Positions 37,143 through 45,464 of a stretch of 64,000 bases of DNA are shown piece by piece. The stretch comes from Acidipropionibacterium acidipropionici (GTDB lineage: Bacteria; Actinomycetota; Actinomycetes; Propionibacteriales; Propionibacteriaceae): contig NZ_CP013126.1 of NCBI RefSeq assembly GCF_001441165.1, forward strand, positions 2,447,551-2,511,550, written 5' to 3'. The position numbers were made by a program, and so were the translations under genes. The notes under the pieces were generated by a model. The model saw nothing but the letters and a program-made list of their open reading frames with translations. It was not told where the DNA came from and did no database searches. Position 1 is the stretch's first letter; every line of letters begins with the position of its first letter.

Positions 37143-38054
37143 ATGGAGATCAAGCGAGAGATCAGGGACTTCCTGATGAGCCGACGGGCCCGGGTCACGC
37201 CGCAGATGGCCGGGCTGCCCAACGCCGGGGGCGGGGACCGGCGCGTGCCGGGGCTGCGCCGCGAGGAGGTCGCGATGCTCGCCGGGGTGAGCGTGGAGTA
37301 CTACACGCGGATGGAGCGCGGCAGCCTCGGCGGCGCGTCGGAGAGCGTGCTCGAGGCGCTGGTGCGGGTGCTGCAGCTCGACGACGACGAGCGGGCCCAC
37401 CTCTACGACCTGGCCCGCAGCGCCGGGGCGTCCTCCTGGACGCGGAAGAAGCCGCGGCGGGAGCCGGCCGTCACCGACGCAGTGCAGCAGGTGCTCGACT
37501 CCATGAGCGTGCCCGCGGTGGTGATGAACGCGCGGATGGACCTGGTCGCGGCCAACTACCTCGGCCGGGCGCTCTACCCGGGCCCGTTCAGCATGACCGG
37601 CCAGCCCAACTTCGCCCGTTTCGCGTTCCTGGACTCCCGGGCCGCGGACTTCTACGCCGACTTTGAGAGCGCGAAGAACTTCACCGTCTCGGTGCTGCGC
37701 GCCGCCGCGGGCCGTGACCCACTGGACACCAAGCTGAGCGATCTCATCGGCGAGCTCGCCGCCCGCAGTCAGGACTTCTCGGCCCGGTGGGGCAAGCACA
37801 ACGTCCACCGCCACATCCAGGGCCGCAAGACCTTCCACCACCCGGGCGTGGGGACCCTCGACCTCGTCTACACCGACCTCGCGCTGCCCGGGGACCCCAC
37901 GGTGTCCATGACGACCTACACCGCAGCCCTCGACAGCCCCACCGCGGACTCGCTCGCCCTGCTGGGGGCCTGGGCGCGGACCCAGCAGGAGGAGCAGGAC
38001 CGCGCGGCGGCCGGCCTCGACGAGCGTGCGCAGGAGAGCGCGCGCAACGACTGA
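37143..38054 (+). CDS. XRE-family regulator with MmyB-like ligand-binding domain
   Basis: A 303-residue regulator. The N-terminal helix-turn-helix (about 10-80) includes VPGLRREEVAMLAGVSVEYYTRMERG, a signature common to this family. The C-terminal part (about 105-275) matches the MmyB-like domain, with MSVPAVVMNARMDLVAANYLGRALY and RKTFHHPGVGTLDLVYTDLALPGDP. Such regulators often sit divergently next to the reductase genes they control and may bind a fatty-acid-like or small aromatic ligand. The ATG at 37143 follows a TAGCCT by seven bases. It probably regulates the divergent DUF2255-cupin-AKR operon. Confidence 0.85.
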   Translation: MEIKREIRDFLMSRRARVTPQMAGLPNAGGGDRRVPGLRREEVAMLAGVSVEYYTRMERGSLGGASESVLEALVRVLQLDDDERAHLYDLARSAGASSWTRKKPRREPAVTDAVQQVLDSMSVPAVVMNARMDLVAANYLGRALYPGPFSMTGQPNFARFAFLDSRAADFYADFESAKNFTVSVLRAAAGRDPLDTKLSDLIGELAARSQDFSARWGKHNVHRHIQGRKTFHHPGVGTLDLVYTDLALPGDPTVSMTTYTAALDSPTADSLALLGAWARTQQEEQDRAAAGLDERAQESARND

Positions 38055-38253
38055 TCTCTCTTCCTTCGCCAGGCCGTGAGCGGCGGCGGACCGTTCCCGT
38101 TCGGGGGTGGTCCTCCGCCGCTCTCGTCTGCCCGGCCACCGAAGGCCGCTGGCCGAGGGTCTCGCAGAGCCTGTCAGGACGCGCTCGGAGCGCACAGGCC
38201 TGAAGCATCGGCTCGCCGCCGAGACAGACCTGCAAGACCACGAGAAGGAGGCA

Positions 38254-38445
38254 GTGGAGAAGACGAGGATCGCAGTTCTGGGCACGGGCATGGTCGACCC
38301 CGGCAGGCTGCCTGGACGCCACAGCGTCTTCGTCGCCGTCGCGGCGGCCGGCGTCAACCCGATCGACGTCATGACCCGCGAGGGCCGGGCCTGCCGGCGC
38401 TGCGGGGCTGATGAGGGCAATGGCCCACCGCGTACCATGATCGGC
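38254..38445 (+). pseudogene. Chimeric oxidoreductase remnant upstream of gtrA
   Basis: A frame with a good ribosome-binding site (GAGAAGGAGGCA) and a GTG start at 38254. It encodes EKTRIAVLGTGMV, a Rossmann start, followed after about 15 residues by VAVAAAGVNPIDVMTREG, an internal stretch of zinc-type quinone oxidoreductases, then unrelated sequence. The two pieces do not belong together, so this is a decayed or recombined remnant. It stays open and in frame into the gtrA gene, so a read-through fusion is possible but unlikely to be meaningful. The 200 bases before it (38055-38253) show no gene. Confidence 0.55.
38433..38445 (+). promoter_or_regulatory. Leaderless-type promoter of gtrA
   Basis: TACCAT at 38433-38438, seven bases, then the GTG at 38446. 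It falls inside the preceding remnant frame. Confidence 0.5.
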
Positions 38446-39009
38446 GTGATTCGCCCCTCTGCGCTCTCCCGCCTCAGCCCCCGGCGCCTTCTTGAGTTCC
38501 TCAAGTTCGGGGTCGTCGGCGGCTCCGGGGTGCTGGTCAACATGGTCGTCGCGATCATCATGAACAAGGCGAACGGCGGCACTGACAACTCCCAGAGGAT
38601 CCTGTTCAACCTGTTCGGGACGCCGTGGAACTTCCGCTTCACGAGTTTGGTGTGGCTCACCTCGTTCATCGTCGCGAACATCACGAACTTCCAGCTCAAC
38701 CGGAGCTGGACCTTCAAGAGGGATCGTCGGCGGGGCTGGTGGGCGGAGTTCTGGCCCTTCTTCTCGATCGGTGTGATCGCGGCTCTCGCAGGCATGTTCA
38801 TCAAGATCGCGCTCACCAACCCGACCTCGCCGGTCTACCTGTCGTCGGGGTTCTTCCACGGACAGACCGGGCTGCACGCGCGGGAGTATTGGGCGCAGAT
38901 CATCACGATCATCATCACGACGCCGATCAACTTCGTGGTGAACAAGCTGTGGACCTTCCGGGCGGTGCACCCACCGGCGCCGAAGCCGTCCAATGTGAAC
39001 GGCGTCTGA
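38446..39009 (+). CDS. GtrA family membrane protein
   Basis: A 187-residue GtrA-family protein with four hydrophobic segments: KFGVVGGSGVLVNMVVAIIM, around VWLTSFIVANITNFQLNRSWTF, a third near FFSIGVIAALAGMFIKIAL, and the last near IITIIITTPINFVVNKLWTF. The NRxWTF and NKxWTF motifs are typical. GtrA proteins are thought to flip or to help present lipid-linked sugars made by a GtrB-type transferase. Such a transferase (40565-41677) is encoded nearby, after ftsY. The GTG at 38446 is supported by a -10 seven bases upstream; ATG 38437 is the alternative, and longer starts include the remnant. Confidence 0.85.
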   Translation: MIRPSALSRLSPRRLLEFLKFGVVGGSGVLVNMVVAIIMNKANGGTDNSQRILFNLFGTPWNFRFTSLVWLTSFIVANITNFQLNRSWTFKRDRRRGWWAEFWPFFSIGVIAALAGMFIKIALTNPTSPVYLSSGFFHGQTGLHAREYWAQIITIIITTPINFVVNKLWTFRAVHPPAPKPSNVNGV

Positions 39010-39135
39010 AGATCTGCTGAAAGCATGCTGTGACGCGGGTGTTGCAGTTGGTTCCGGAGGGTGCGCCAACGCAGCATTGAGGGGTGTGTGCGGGCGTGGG
39101 GCCCGCACCGTGAACTTCCGGAAGGTAGACCTCAG

Positions 39136-39357
39136 GTGGCCCTGACCCTCATCATCGCGATGGCTCTTATTCTTCTCGTCGCCGTCGGCATCGGCACAGT
39201 CGTGTGGACGGGCCTGCGGGACCCGAAAAAGCCCGTGGAGGGTTCCGGGGCGAGCGCCGCGGCGGCACGTTGGGGGCGGGTCCTCAACGGTGATGATGAC
39301 GACGTCAAGGGCGCTCTGCGGGCGATCCGGGTGCCTGTCTCCGAGGGGCGCCACTGA
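39136..39357 (+). CDS. Small single-pass membrane protein, unknown function
   Basis: A 73-residue frame with a hydrophobic N-terminus (ALTLIIAMALILLVAVGIGTVV, one helix) and a hydrophilic C-terminus containing a DDDD run. The GTG at 39136 is chosen because upstream residues are not protein-like; GGAAGGTAGACCTCAG precedes it. It lies between gtrA and ftsY, whose N-terminus is also a single hydrophobic segment. I do not recognise a family. Either a genuine small protein or a chance frame; the hydrophobic pattern and position favour the former. Confidence 0.5.
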   Translation: MALTLIIAMALILLVAVGIGTVVWTGLRDPKKPVEGSGASAAAARWGRVLNGDDDDVKGALRAIRVPVSEGRH

Positions 39358-39377
39358 CTCCGGGCGGGGCGAACGCA

Positions 39378-39389
39378 TAGGATCTGACC
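39378..39389 (+). promoter_or_regulatory. Leaderless-type promoter of ftsY
   Basis: TAGGAT at 39378-39383, six bases (CTGACC), then the GTG at 39390. Confidence 0.65.
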
Positions 39390-40559
39390 GTGTCTGCTGA
39401 CTTGGTGATCCTTCTGATCCTCATCGTCCTGGCCGCGGCAATCGCGGTCTCGACGGTGGTGGCCCTCTACACCCGCCGCAAGAACAAGCTCCCGGCCCGT
39501 CCGACCGCTGAGGTCGAGGCCCCCGAGCCCGAGAAGAAGGCGCCGGAGCCCGAGGCACCTGAGCCCGAGGCGGAGACCCCGGAGCCTGAGCCCGCCGCAC
39601 CGGCAGTCGTCGAGGCTCCCGCCCTGGAGGAGCCGGAGGCCCCGGCCTCCCGGATGGCGAGGCTGCGCCGCAGGCTCGCCGGCAGCAACAACGCCCTGGC
39701 CCGCGGGCTCGCCCAACTGTTGAGCGCCGACCGGATCGACGACGACACCTGGGACGACTTCGAGACCACCCTCATCACCTCGGACCTGGGGGTGGCCCCC
39801 ACGACCGAGCTGGTGGAGAAGCTGCGCGGAGAGCTGGCCATCGACGGCGTCTCCGACCCCGAGCGTGCCCGTTCGGTCCTGACCCGGGAGCTCACCGCGC
39901 TGGTGAGCCCCGATCTCGACCGCTCCCTCAATCTGGACCACCCCGACGGCAAGCCCGCCGTGGTGATGATGGTTGGCGTCAACGGGACCGGCAAGACCAC
40001 CACCTGCGGCAAGCTCGCCCGGGTTCTGGTGGCCGAGGGCAGGACGGTCCTTCTCGGCGCCGCCGACACCTTCCGTGCCGCGGCCGGCGAGCAGTTGGAG
40101 ACCTGGGGGGAGCGCGTCGGCGTGCGCACCGTCCGCAAGGAGGAGGGGGCCGATCCCGCCTCGGTGGCCTACGAGGCCGTCGAGGCCGGCATCGAGGAGG
40201 GAGTCGACGTCGTCCTCATCGACACCGCCGGGCGGCTCCACACCAAGACCGGCCTGATGGACGAGCTCGGCAAGGTCAAGAGGGTCATCGAGAAGCTCGC
40301 ACCGGTGAGCGAGGTGCTCCTGGTGCTCGACGCCACCACGGGCCAGAACGGCCTGATCCAGGCCAGGATCTTCTCCGAGGTGGTCGACGTCTCGGGCATC
40401 GTGCTGAGCAAGCTCGACGGCTCCGCGAAGGGCGGCATCGTCGTCCAGGTGCAGCGGGAGCTGGGTGTTCCGGTCAAGCTCATCGGGCTGGGGGAGGGGG
40501 CCGACGATCTGGCTCCCTTCGAGCCCGACCAGTTCGTCGCCGGCCTCATGGGGGAGTAG
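39390..40559 (+). CDS. ftsY: Signal recognition particle receptor FtsY
   Basis: A 389-residue FtsY, the SRP receptor GTPase that docks ribosome-SRP complexes at the membrane. An N-terminal hydrophobic helix (LVILLILIVLAAAIAVSTVV) and a Pro/Glu/Ala-rich acidic linker (about 38-85) precede the N domain and the G domain. The G domain shows GVNGTGKTTTCGKLA, DTAGRLHTK, TKLDGSAKGG and the C-terminal GEGADDLAPF. The GTG at 39390 lies six bases after TAGGAT, so the mRNA is leaderless. Its partner ffh is at 45465, with five envelope-glycan genes between them. Confidence 0.96.
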   Translation: MSADLVILLILIVLAAAIAVSTVVALYTRRKNKLPARPTAEVEAPEPEKKAPEPEAPEPEAETPEPEPAAPAVVEAPALEEPEAPASRMARLRRRLAGSNNALARGLAQLLSADRIDDDTWDDFETTLITSDLGVAPTTELVEKLRGELAIDGVSDPERARSVLTRELTALVSPDLDRSLNLDHPDGKPAVVMMVGVNGTGKTTTCGKLARVLVAEGRTVLLGAADTFRAAAGEQLETWGERVGVRTVRKEEGADPASVAYEAVEAGIEEGVDVVLIDTAGRLHTKTGLMDELGKVKRVIEKLAPVSEVLLVLDATTGQNGLIQARIFSEVVDVSGIVLSKLDGSAKGGIVVQVQRELGVPVKLIGLGEGADDLAPFEPDQFVAGLMGE

Positions 40560-40564
40560 GTCGG

Positions 40565-41677
40565 ATGACTTCGAAGGGCCAGGATTCTGAGAATCCGCTG
40601 AGCTCGCCCGCCGGGATAGTGCCTGCCTCCAGCATGGATGTGGTCCCACTTCGGTTGGAGTCGTCCCGGGTTGCGGTTCTCATCCCGTGTTACAACGAGG
40701 AGGCGACCGTCGAGAAGGTCGTGAGAGACTCCCGGGCGAGCCTGCCCACGGCGCACATCTACGTCTACGACAACAACTCGACCGATGCGACCGCCGCGAT
40801 CGTCGAGAAACTCGCCGCTGAGGACGCTCAGGTGCACCTGCGTCACGAGTGGCGGCAGGGCAAGGGCAATGTCATCCACTCGATGTTCCGCGACATCGAC
40901 GCGGACTGCTACGTGATGCTGGACGGGGACGACACATACCCGGCCGAGTACGCTCCCGAGCTGGTCGGGCTCGTGCTGGACGGGCAGGCCGACATGGCGA
41001 TCGGCGACCGGCTGTCCACGACCTACGCCGAGCAGAACAAGCGGCCCTTCCACGAGTTCGGGAACACCGTGGTGCGCGGGCTCATCAATCGCATGTTCCG
41101 CTGCGACATCAAAGACATCATGACCGGCTACCGGGCGTTCTCCCGCAGTTTCGTCAAAGGCTTCCCGGTCCTGTCGCGCGGATTCGAGATCGAGACCGAG
41201 ATGTCGATCCACGCCGTCGACAAGAACCTCAAGGTCCGGGAGATTGCGATCGACTACCGCGACCGGCCGGAGGGCTCGGACTCCAAACTCAACACCTACG
41301 CCGACGGCTGGAAGGTGCTGCGCACCATCTTCCGGCTGTTCAAGGACTACCATCCGATGGCGTTCTTCGGAGTGATCGGAGCCCTCTTCGCGGTGGCCGC
41401 GCTGGCCATGTTCATCCCGATCTTCGCGCAGTACATGAGCAGCGGCGAGGTGCCCAGGTTCCCGACCCTCATCGTCGCCACCGCCTTCGGCATTGCTGCG
41501 GTCCTGTGCTGGTCGGTCGGGCTCATCCTGGACGTCGAGGTGTCCAAGCACCGGCAGCTGTACGAGGTCATGACGAACTACCACGATCACATCGAGCGCC
41601 TTCTGTCGTCACGCGCGATGCCGACGACGGGGTCGGACACGGCATCCGGTCCGGCTCCGGGTCGCGAGCATGACTGA
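40565..41677 (+). CDS. GT2 polyprenyl-phosphate glycosyltransferase (GtrB/DPM1-like) with C-terminal membrane domain
   Basis: A 370-residue family 2 glycosyltransferase. The GT-A domain has VAVLIPCYNEEATVEKVV, VYDNNSTDATA, the metal-binding MLDGDDTYPAEY and the acceptor-side MTGYRAFSRSFVKGFP. Two hydrophobic helices follow near residues 265-330 (for example FFGVIGALFAVAALAMFIPI), as in GtrB and other enzymes that load a sugar on undecaprenyl phosphate at the cytoplasmic face. It starts five bases after ftsY and overlaps the next gene by eight bases. With gtrA and the DUF6020-like protein it resembles a three-part Gtr system. The sugar is unknown. Confidence 0.85.
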   Translation: MTSKGQDSENPLSSPAGIVPASSMDVVPLRLESSRVAVLIPCYNEEATVEKVVRDSRASLPTAHIYVYDNNSTDATAAIVEKLAAEDAQVHLRHEWRQGKGNVIHSMFRDIDADCYVMLDGDDTYPAEYAPELVGLVLDGQADMAIGDRLSTTYAEQNKRPFHEFGNTVVRGLINRMFRCDIKDIMTGYRAFSRSFVKGFPVLSRGFEIETEMSIHAVDKNLKVREIAIDYRDRPEGSDSKLNTYADGWKVLRTIFRLFKDYHPMAFFGVIGALFAVAALAMFIPIFAQYMSSGEVPRFPTLIVATAFGIAAVLCWSVGLILDVEVSKHRQLYEVMTNYHDHIERLLSSRAMPTTGSDTASGPAPGREHD

Positions 41678-42035
41678 TCAGGATCTGACCGACAAGGAGC
41701 GCATCCCCGCACCGACAGCCCCGATCGGGATCATCCTCATGGTGGTCTCCTCCCTGTTCTCCTGCACCGGCCAGTTCATGTGGAAGCTGGGGGCGACCCG
41801 TGGGGTGGGGTTCATCGCCGTCGGATTCTGCCTGTACGCCGTCGGGGCGCTCCTCATGCTCATCGCCTACCGATTCGGCGAGCTGTCCGTGCTGCAACCC
41901 ATCCTGGGTCTCTCCTATGCGCTGAGCCTCCTGATGGGGTTCATCTGGCTCGGCGAGGTGATCAGCGGCGGCCGGGTGGTCGGCGTCGTGGCCGTGGTCA
42001 TGGGTGTTGCTCTGGTGGCGAGGAGTTCGCGGTGA
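41670..42035 (+). CDS. Small four-helix SMR/EamA-type membrane protein (first of a pair)
   Basis: A 121-residue protein with four transmembrane helices: GIILMVVSSLFSCTGQFMWK, then FIAVGFCLYAVGALLMLIAY, then VLQPILGLSYALSLLMGFIW, and VVGVVAVVMGVALVA. The pattern, with a conserved mid-membrane Gln/Trp and GE motif (WLGEVI), matches SMR-like flippase halves such as ArnE/ArnF, which move lipid-linked sugars. It overlaps the GT2 gene by eight bases and its partner (next gene) by four (GTGA). A transporter of small drugs is the alternative, but the paired genes and context favour a lipid-sugar flippase. Confidence 0.7.
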   Translation: MTDQDLTDKERIPAPTAPIGIILMVVSSLFSCTGQFMWKLGATRGVGFIAVGFCLYAVGALLMLIAYRFGELSVLQPILGLSYALSLLMGFIWLGEVISGGRVVGVVAVVMGVALVARSSR

Positions 42036-42367
42036 CCGGACTGCTGTGGGCCGCGCTGCTCGTGATGACCCTGCTCGGCTCGGTGGCCAGCTGGATGCTC
42101 AAGCTGGCGTCCCGGGACCTCGTTCCGACCCACCTGCTGCGCGACTGGCACCTGTATGCGGGGGGAACCGGCTATCTGTGCGCCGCGCTGATCAACATCT
42201 GGGTGCTGCGGCACATGGACCTGTCCGTCGTCCTGCCGATGACGGCCCTCACCTACGTATGGACGCTCATCCTGGCCAGACTGTTCATCGGTGAGAAGCT
42301 GAATGCCCGCAAGATCGCCGGAGTCGCGGCGATTCTGGGCGGCGTCGTCCTCATCGCCACGATGTGA
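42032..42367 (+). CDS. Small four-helix SMR/EamA-type membrane protein (second of a pair)
   Basis: A 111-residue protein with four helices: LLWAALLVMTLLGSVASWML, around WHLYAGGTGYLCAALINIWV, LSVVLPMTALTYVWTLILAR, and KIAGVAAILGGVVLIATM, with a FIGEKLN motif before the last. It is homologous in layout to the previous gene, and the two are translationally coupled through a GTGA overlap, as ArnE/ArnF-like heterodimers are. The start is GTG at 42032; longer frames upstream are in another gene. Function inferred from pairing and context. Confidence 0.7.
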   Translation: MTGLLWAALLVMTLLGSVASWMLKLASRDLVPTHLLRDWHLYAGGTGYLCAALINIWVLRHMDLSVVLPMTALTYVWTLILARLFIGEKLNARKIAGVAAILGGVVLIATM

Positions 42368-42417
42368 TGGAGGACGTAGCGGAACCGACAGCACCTACTG
42401 AAGGGAGGAACGGCCCG

Positions 42418-44256
42418 ATGACCGCGTCTGTCAGAGCTGTGATCGTGGACCGGCCGCGCGGCATCGCGAGCCTCGCGGTGTCCGCGGTTCTGGTGGCCCT
42501 CTGGTGGGTCGTGAGCCGTGATGTCGCCCCCGGCGTCATCCAGTGGTGCGTCATGGTGGTCGGCTGGCTTCTGCTCAGTGCGGCGATCCGGGTCTCGATC
42601 ACGATCCGCCGCACAGCGGTCTGGGTGACCGCCGCCGTCCTGTCGGCGATCATCGCCATGATGCGCACTCTCGGGGACCTCTTCGAGCCCCGTCGCGAGC
42701 CCCCCTTCCGCCACACCGGCCTGTCGGCATGGTGGCAGTTCGGGGTGAGCTGGCTCATCGCTCTGCCGGCTGTGTGCCTGATCCTGAGCCGGCTTGCCGG
42801 GCCGCGGCGGGTGCGCACCGAGCCCCTGCAACGCCGGACCGCCGTCGGATGGTGGTTGGGCGCCAGCGCTGTGATGCTGGCGGCGTGGAGCCCGTATCTG
42901 CTGGCCTTCTGGCCCGGCATCGTGGGCCGCGACTCCTGGTCGATCATCAGGATGGGCACCGGCGAGCTGCCTCTCACCAACCACCATCCCGTGGCCTACA
43001 CCGCCTTCGTGCGCATCTGCATGAGGCTGGGCGGCGACTTCACCACCGGGACTCTCGTCTACTCCCTCATTCAGGCCGTGACGTTCGCGCTGGGCCTGGG
43101 AGTGTGCGCCCTGTGGCTGAGATACCGGGGCGGCCGGTGGGTGGCCGCGATCGCGACGGCCTGGTGGGCTCTGGACCCGTCAGTGGCGATGTGGTCGGTC
43201 TACATGGACAAAGACGTGATCTTCGTCCTGTGGATGACCCTGATGGCACTACTGCTCGCCGAGATCGGCCTGCGCGGCTGGGAGTTCCTCACCAGGGGCT
43301 GGATCCTCGCCGCGTTTCTGGCGGGATTGGTGGCGCTGTGCTTCATCCGCAACAACGGCATCTACATCTCGGCCTTCATCGTGGCCGTGATGTCGTTGTT
43401 CCTGGCGCCCCGCCTGCTGCGCCCACGGCGGCACGGTCGTCGCTGGTGGGCCCTCCCCGTGACCGGCGTGGCGGTCCTCGGTGTGGTGTTCGGCATCCAG
43501 GGACCGGGATACGCCAGGGCCGGGGTCAGGTCCAGCGAGTTTGTCGAGTCGGTCAGCGTGCCGCTGCAGCAGTTGGCCTGGGCCAACCGCTACGGAACGC
43601 TGACGCGCGATGAGCAGGACGTGCTGGCCCACCTCCTGCCACTGGAGAGGATCCGCGATGTCTACTCTCCGGTCGGGCCGGACTCCATCAAGTTCGACGG
43701 CGGCGGCAAGAGCTTCAACAATCCGTGGCTCGACAGTCACAAGGCCGAGTTCCTGACCACCTGGGCGAAGGCCATGCCCGAGAATCCGGTCGGGTATGGA
43801 CTGGCATGGTTCGTGCTGACCGGGCGCTACATCGATCCGGGCGGCCGGGTGGTCAAGATTGACCCCGGCACCAAGAGGGGGGCCGGACCCGTCGTCATCC
43901 ACGATGAGGACCGTCTGAGCGGGCTCACCCACGGCCTGGCGACCCGGTACCGGCTGACGAAGGTCGCGACGCTGGCGGGAACGACGCCGGTCGTCGACCT
44001 GCCTTACCGGATGACTCTGATCATCTGGCTGGTGATCCTGGCGGCCTGCTCGGCATGCCTGGCGGGCAGGCCGAGGGGGGCGCTGTCGTTCCTGCCGCTC
44101 GTGGGGCTGGTGGTCACACTGCTCATCGCCGCCCCCGTCCTCGACTACCGGTATGTCGCCGCCGCGCACGTCGGGCTTCCGGTGCTGCTGATGGCGATGT
44201 GGGCCGGGGCCCGCGGTGACTCCGGCATCTCGCGGTCCGGGCACCAGGCGGTGTAG
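42418..44256 (+). CDS. Polytopic membrane protein, DUF6020-like, putative glycosyltransferase
   Basis: A 612-residue membrane protein with about ten or more hydrophobic segments. A large loop (about residues 390-515) is probably extracytoplasmic and contains the stretches LAWANRYGTLTRDEQDVL, VGPDSIKFDGGGKSF and WLDSHKAEFLTTWAKAMPEN. The early loop FWPGIVGRDSWSIIRMGTGE and HHPVAYT resemble the DUF6020/PMT-like class, in which a first-loop acidic residue serves catalysis. This is the expected third component of a Gtr-like system, moving a sugar from a lipid carrier to a surface glycan. The ATG at 42418 follows AAGGGAGG by 8-9 bases; the ATG at 42367 is less likely. Confidence 0.6.
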   Translation: MTASVRAVIVDRPRGIASLAVSAVLVALWWVVSRDVAPGVIQWCVMVVGWLLLSAAIRVSITIRRTAVWVTAAVLSAIIAMMRTLGDLFEPRREPPFRHTGLSAWWQFGVSWLIALPAVCLILSRLAGPRRVRTEPLQRRTAVGWWLGASAVMLAAWSPYLLAFWPGIVGRDSWSIIRMGTGELPLTNHHPVAYTAFVRICMRLGGDFTTGTLVYSLIQAVTFALGLGVCALWLRYRGGRWVAAIATAWWALDPSVAMWSVYMDKDVIFVLWMTLMALLLAEIGLRGWEFLTRGWILAAFLAGLVALCFIRNNGIYISAFIVAVMSLFLAPRLLRPRRHGRRWWALPVTGVAVLGVVFGIQGPGYARAGVRSSEFVESVSVPLQQLAWANRYGTLTRDEQDVLAHLLPLERIRDVYSPVGPDSIKFDGGGKSFNNPWLDSHKAEFLTTWAKAMPENPVGYGLAWFVLTGRYIDPGGRVVKIDPGTKRGAGPVVIHDEDRLSGLTHGLATRYRLTKVATLAGTTPVVDLPYRMTLIIWLVILAACSACLAGRPRGALSFLPLVGLVVTLLIAAPVLDYRYVAAAHVGLPVLLMAMWAGARGDSGISRSGHQAV

Positions 44257-44266
44257 GACGTCCAGC

Positions 44267-45397
44267 ATGAGTATCGACGGAAGCATCCTGAGCCCCAGCC
44301 TGGCCGACGGGATGGTCGTCCTCGCAGTTCTTCTTCCGCTGGCGATCGGCGTCATCTGCGTGGTCCGGGCCGCAGGCACATGGTGGCGCCGGGCGCTGAA
44401 GGGCGCCATCGGCTGCGTCGTGGTGCTCGCCTGTCAGGGGATCGCCCTGGTCGCCGTCCTTCTGCAGGTCAACCAGTCCTACGGGCTCTACACCGGATGG
44501 AGCCAGCTCCTCGGGCAGCAGGCCCCGCCGCCGCGTCAGAACCTGGTGAAGATCCGGCGGCACTCCCCGGTGAGAAGGATCCCGATCTCCAAGGACAATC
44601 CACATCCCGAAGGGGAGTGGAGCGGGATCGAGGTCGAGGGCACCGATGCGATGTACTCCCATCTGCCCGTCTGGCTGCCCCCGCAGTACTTCGAGAAGTC
44701 CCAGTCGCACGTCTCCTTCCCTGTTCTGTACTGGGTCGGGGGGCTCAACGACACCGGGGAGCACGCCAATGTCACCGTCCCGATCACCGGCCCCGCCGAG
44801 AAGCTCATCGAGGATGGGCAGGTCAACCCCTTCGCGGTGGTCTTCCTGCCCGGGCGGATCCGCGAGGGGCAGGACACCGAGTGCACGAATATCGGCGGGA
44901 TGGACCACCAGTCGTGGATTCTGGACACCGTGATGCCGAAGATCGAGAAGCACTTCCGCGTCGGCCATATCCGGGCCCAGAGGTTCATCGCCGGGTACAG
45001 CACCGGGGGCTACTGCGCCGCCAACCTCACCTCGAAGTACCCCGACCGGTTCAATGCGGGATTCGGGCTGGCTCCCTACTTCCACCCGCTGTTCGACCCT
45101 CCGCAGTCCTCCCAGGCCACGCCGCTGCTGATCTCTGAGAATTCGGTGGTGAACCGGGTCCGGTCAGGCCATGTGCCCCGTGACGTGAGATTCCTGTCGG
45201 TGATCAGCAAGGCCGACAGACAGGCGTGGAGCGATCCGGCGTCAAAGGGCGAGATCGACGGGGAGGAGTTCTGGAAGAAGGCCCGCTCGATGTCCCAGTA
45301 CCCCTTCATGCTCCTCAGCCAGGGCGGGCACACCACCGGGACCTACGCCCCCTACGTTCCTCAGTCGCTGGAGTGGCTGGGCCAGTACGGTCTGTGA
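44267..45397 (+). CDS. Membrane-anchored alpha/beta-hydrolase esterase (PF00756-like)
   Basis: A 376-residue protein with N-terminal transmembrane helices (about 14-34 and 45-68) and a C-terminal alpha/beta hydrolase domain of the esterase-D/antigen 85 type. The nucleophile elbow is GYSTGGYCA (Ser about 245). A histidine in SQGGHTTG (about 355) is the likely catalytic base. The domain begins near MYSHLPVWLPPQYFEKS and resembles mycolyltransferase or surface-esterase folds. It is the last gene of the glycan set and may add or remove acyl groups on the product. Start: ATG at 44267 within the run TCCAGCATG, ten bases after the previous stop; its ribosome-binding site is weak. Confidence 0.75.
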   Translation: MSIDGSILSPSLADGMVVLAVLLPLAIGVICVVRAAGTWWRRALKGAIGCVVVLACQGIALVAVLLQVNQSYGLYTGWSQLLGQQAPPPRQNLVKIRRHSPVRRIPISKDNPHPEGEWSGIEVEGTDAMYSHLPVWLPPQYFEKSQSHVSFPVLYWVGGLNDTGEHANVTVPITGPAEKLIEDGQVNPFAVVFLPGRIREGQDTECTNIGGMDHQSWILDTVMPKIEKHFRVGHIRAQRFIAGYSTGGYCAANLTSKYPDRFNAGFGLAPYFHPLFDPPQSSQATPLLISENSVVNRVRSGHVPRDVRFLSVISKADRQAWSDPASKGEIDGEEFWKKARSMSQYPFMLLSQGGHTTGTYAPYVPQSLEWLGQYGL

Positions 45398-45464
45398 GCC
45401 GGCGGGCTCGCGGCGGTAGTGTGGAGGCTGAATCCCGCCACGAGTCCACCGAAGGAACCAGCCC

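Noticed and set aside
38254-39009. A single fused protein combining the oxidoreductase remnant and GtrA.
   Set aside because: GtrA domains start near 38446, where a -10 hexamer lies seven bases upstream; the upstream piece is chimeric debris.
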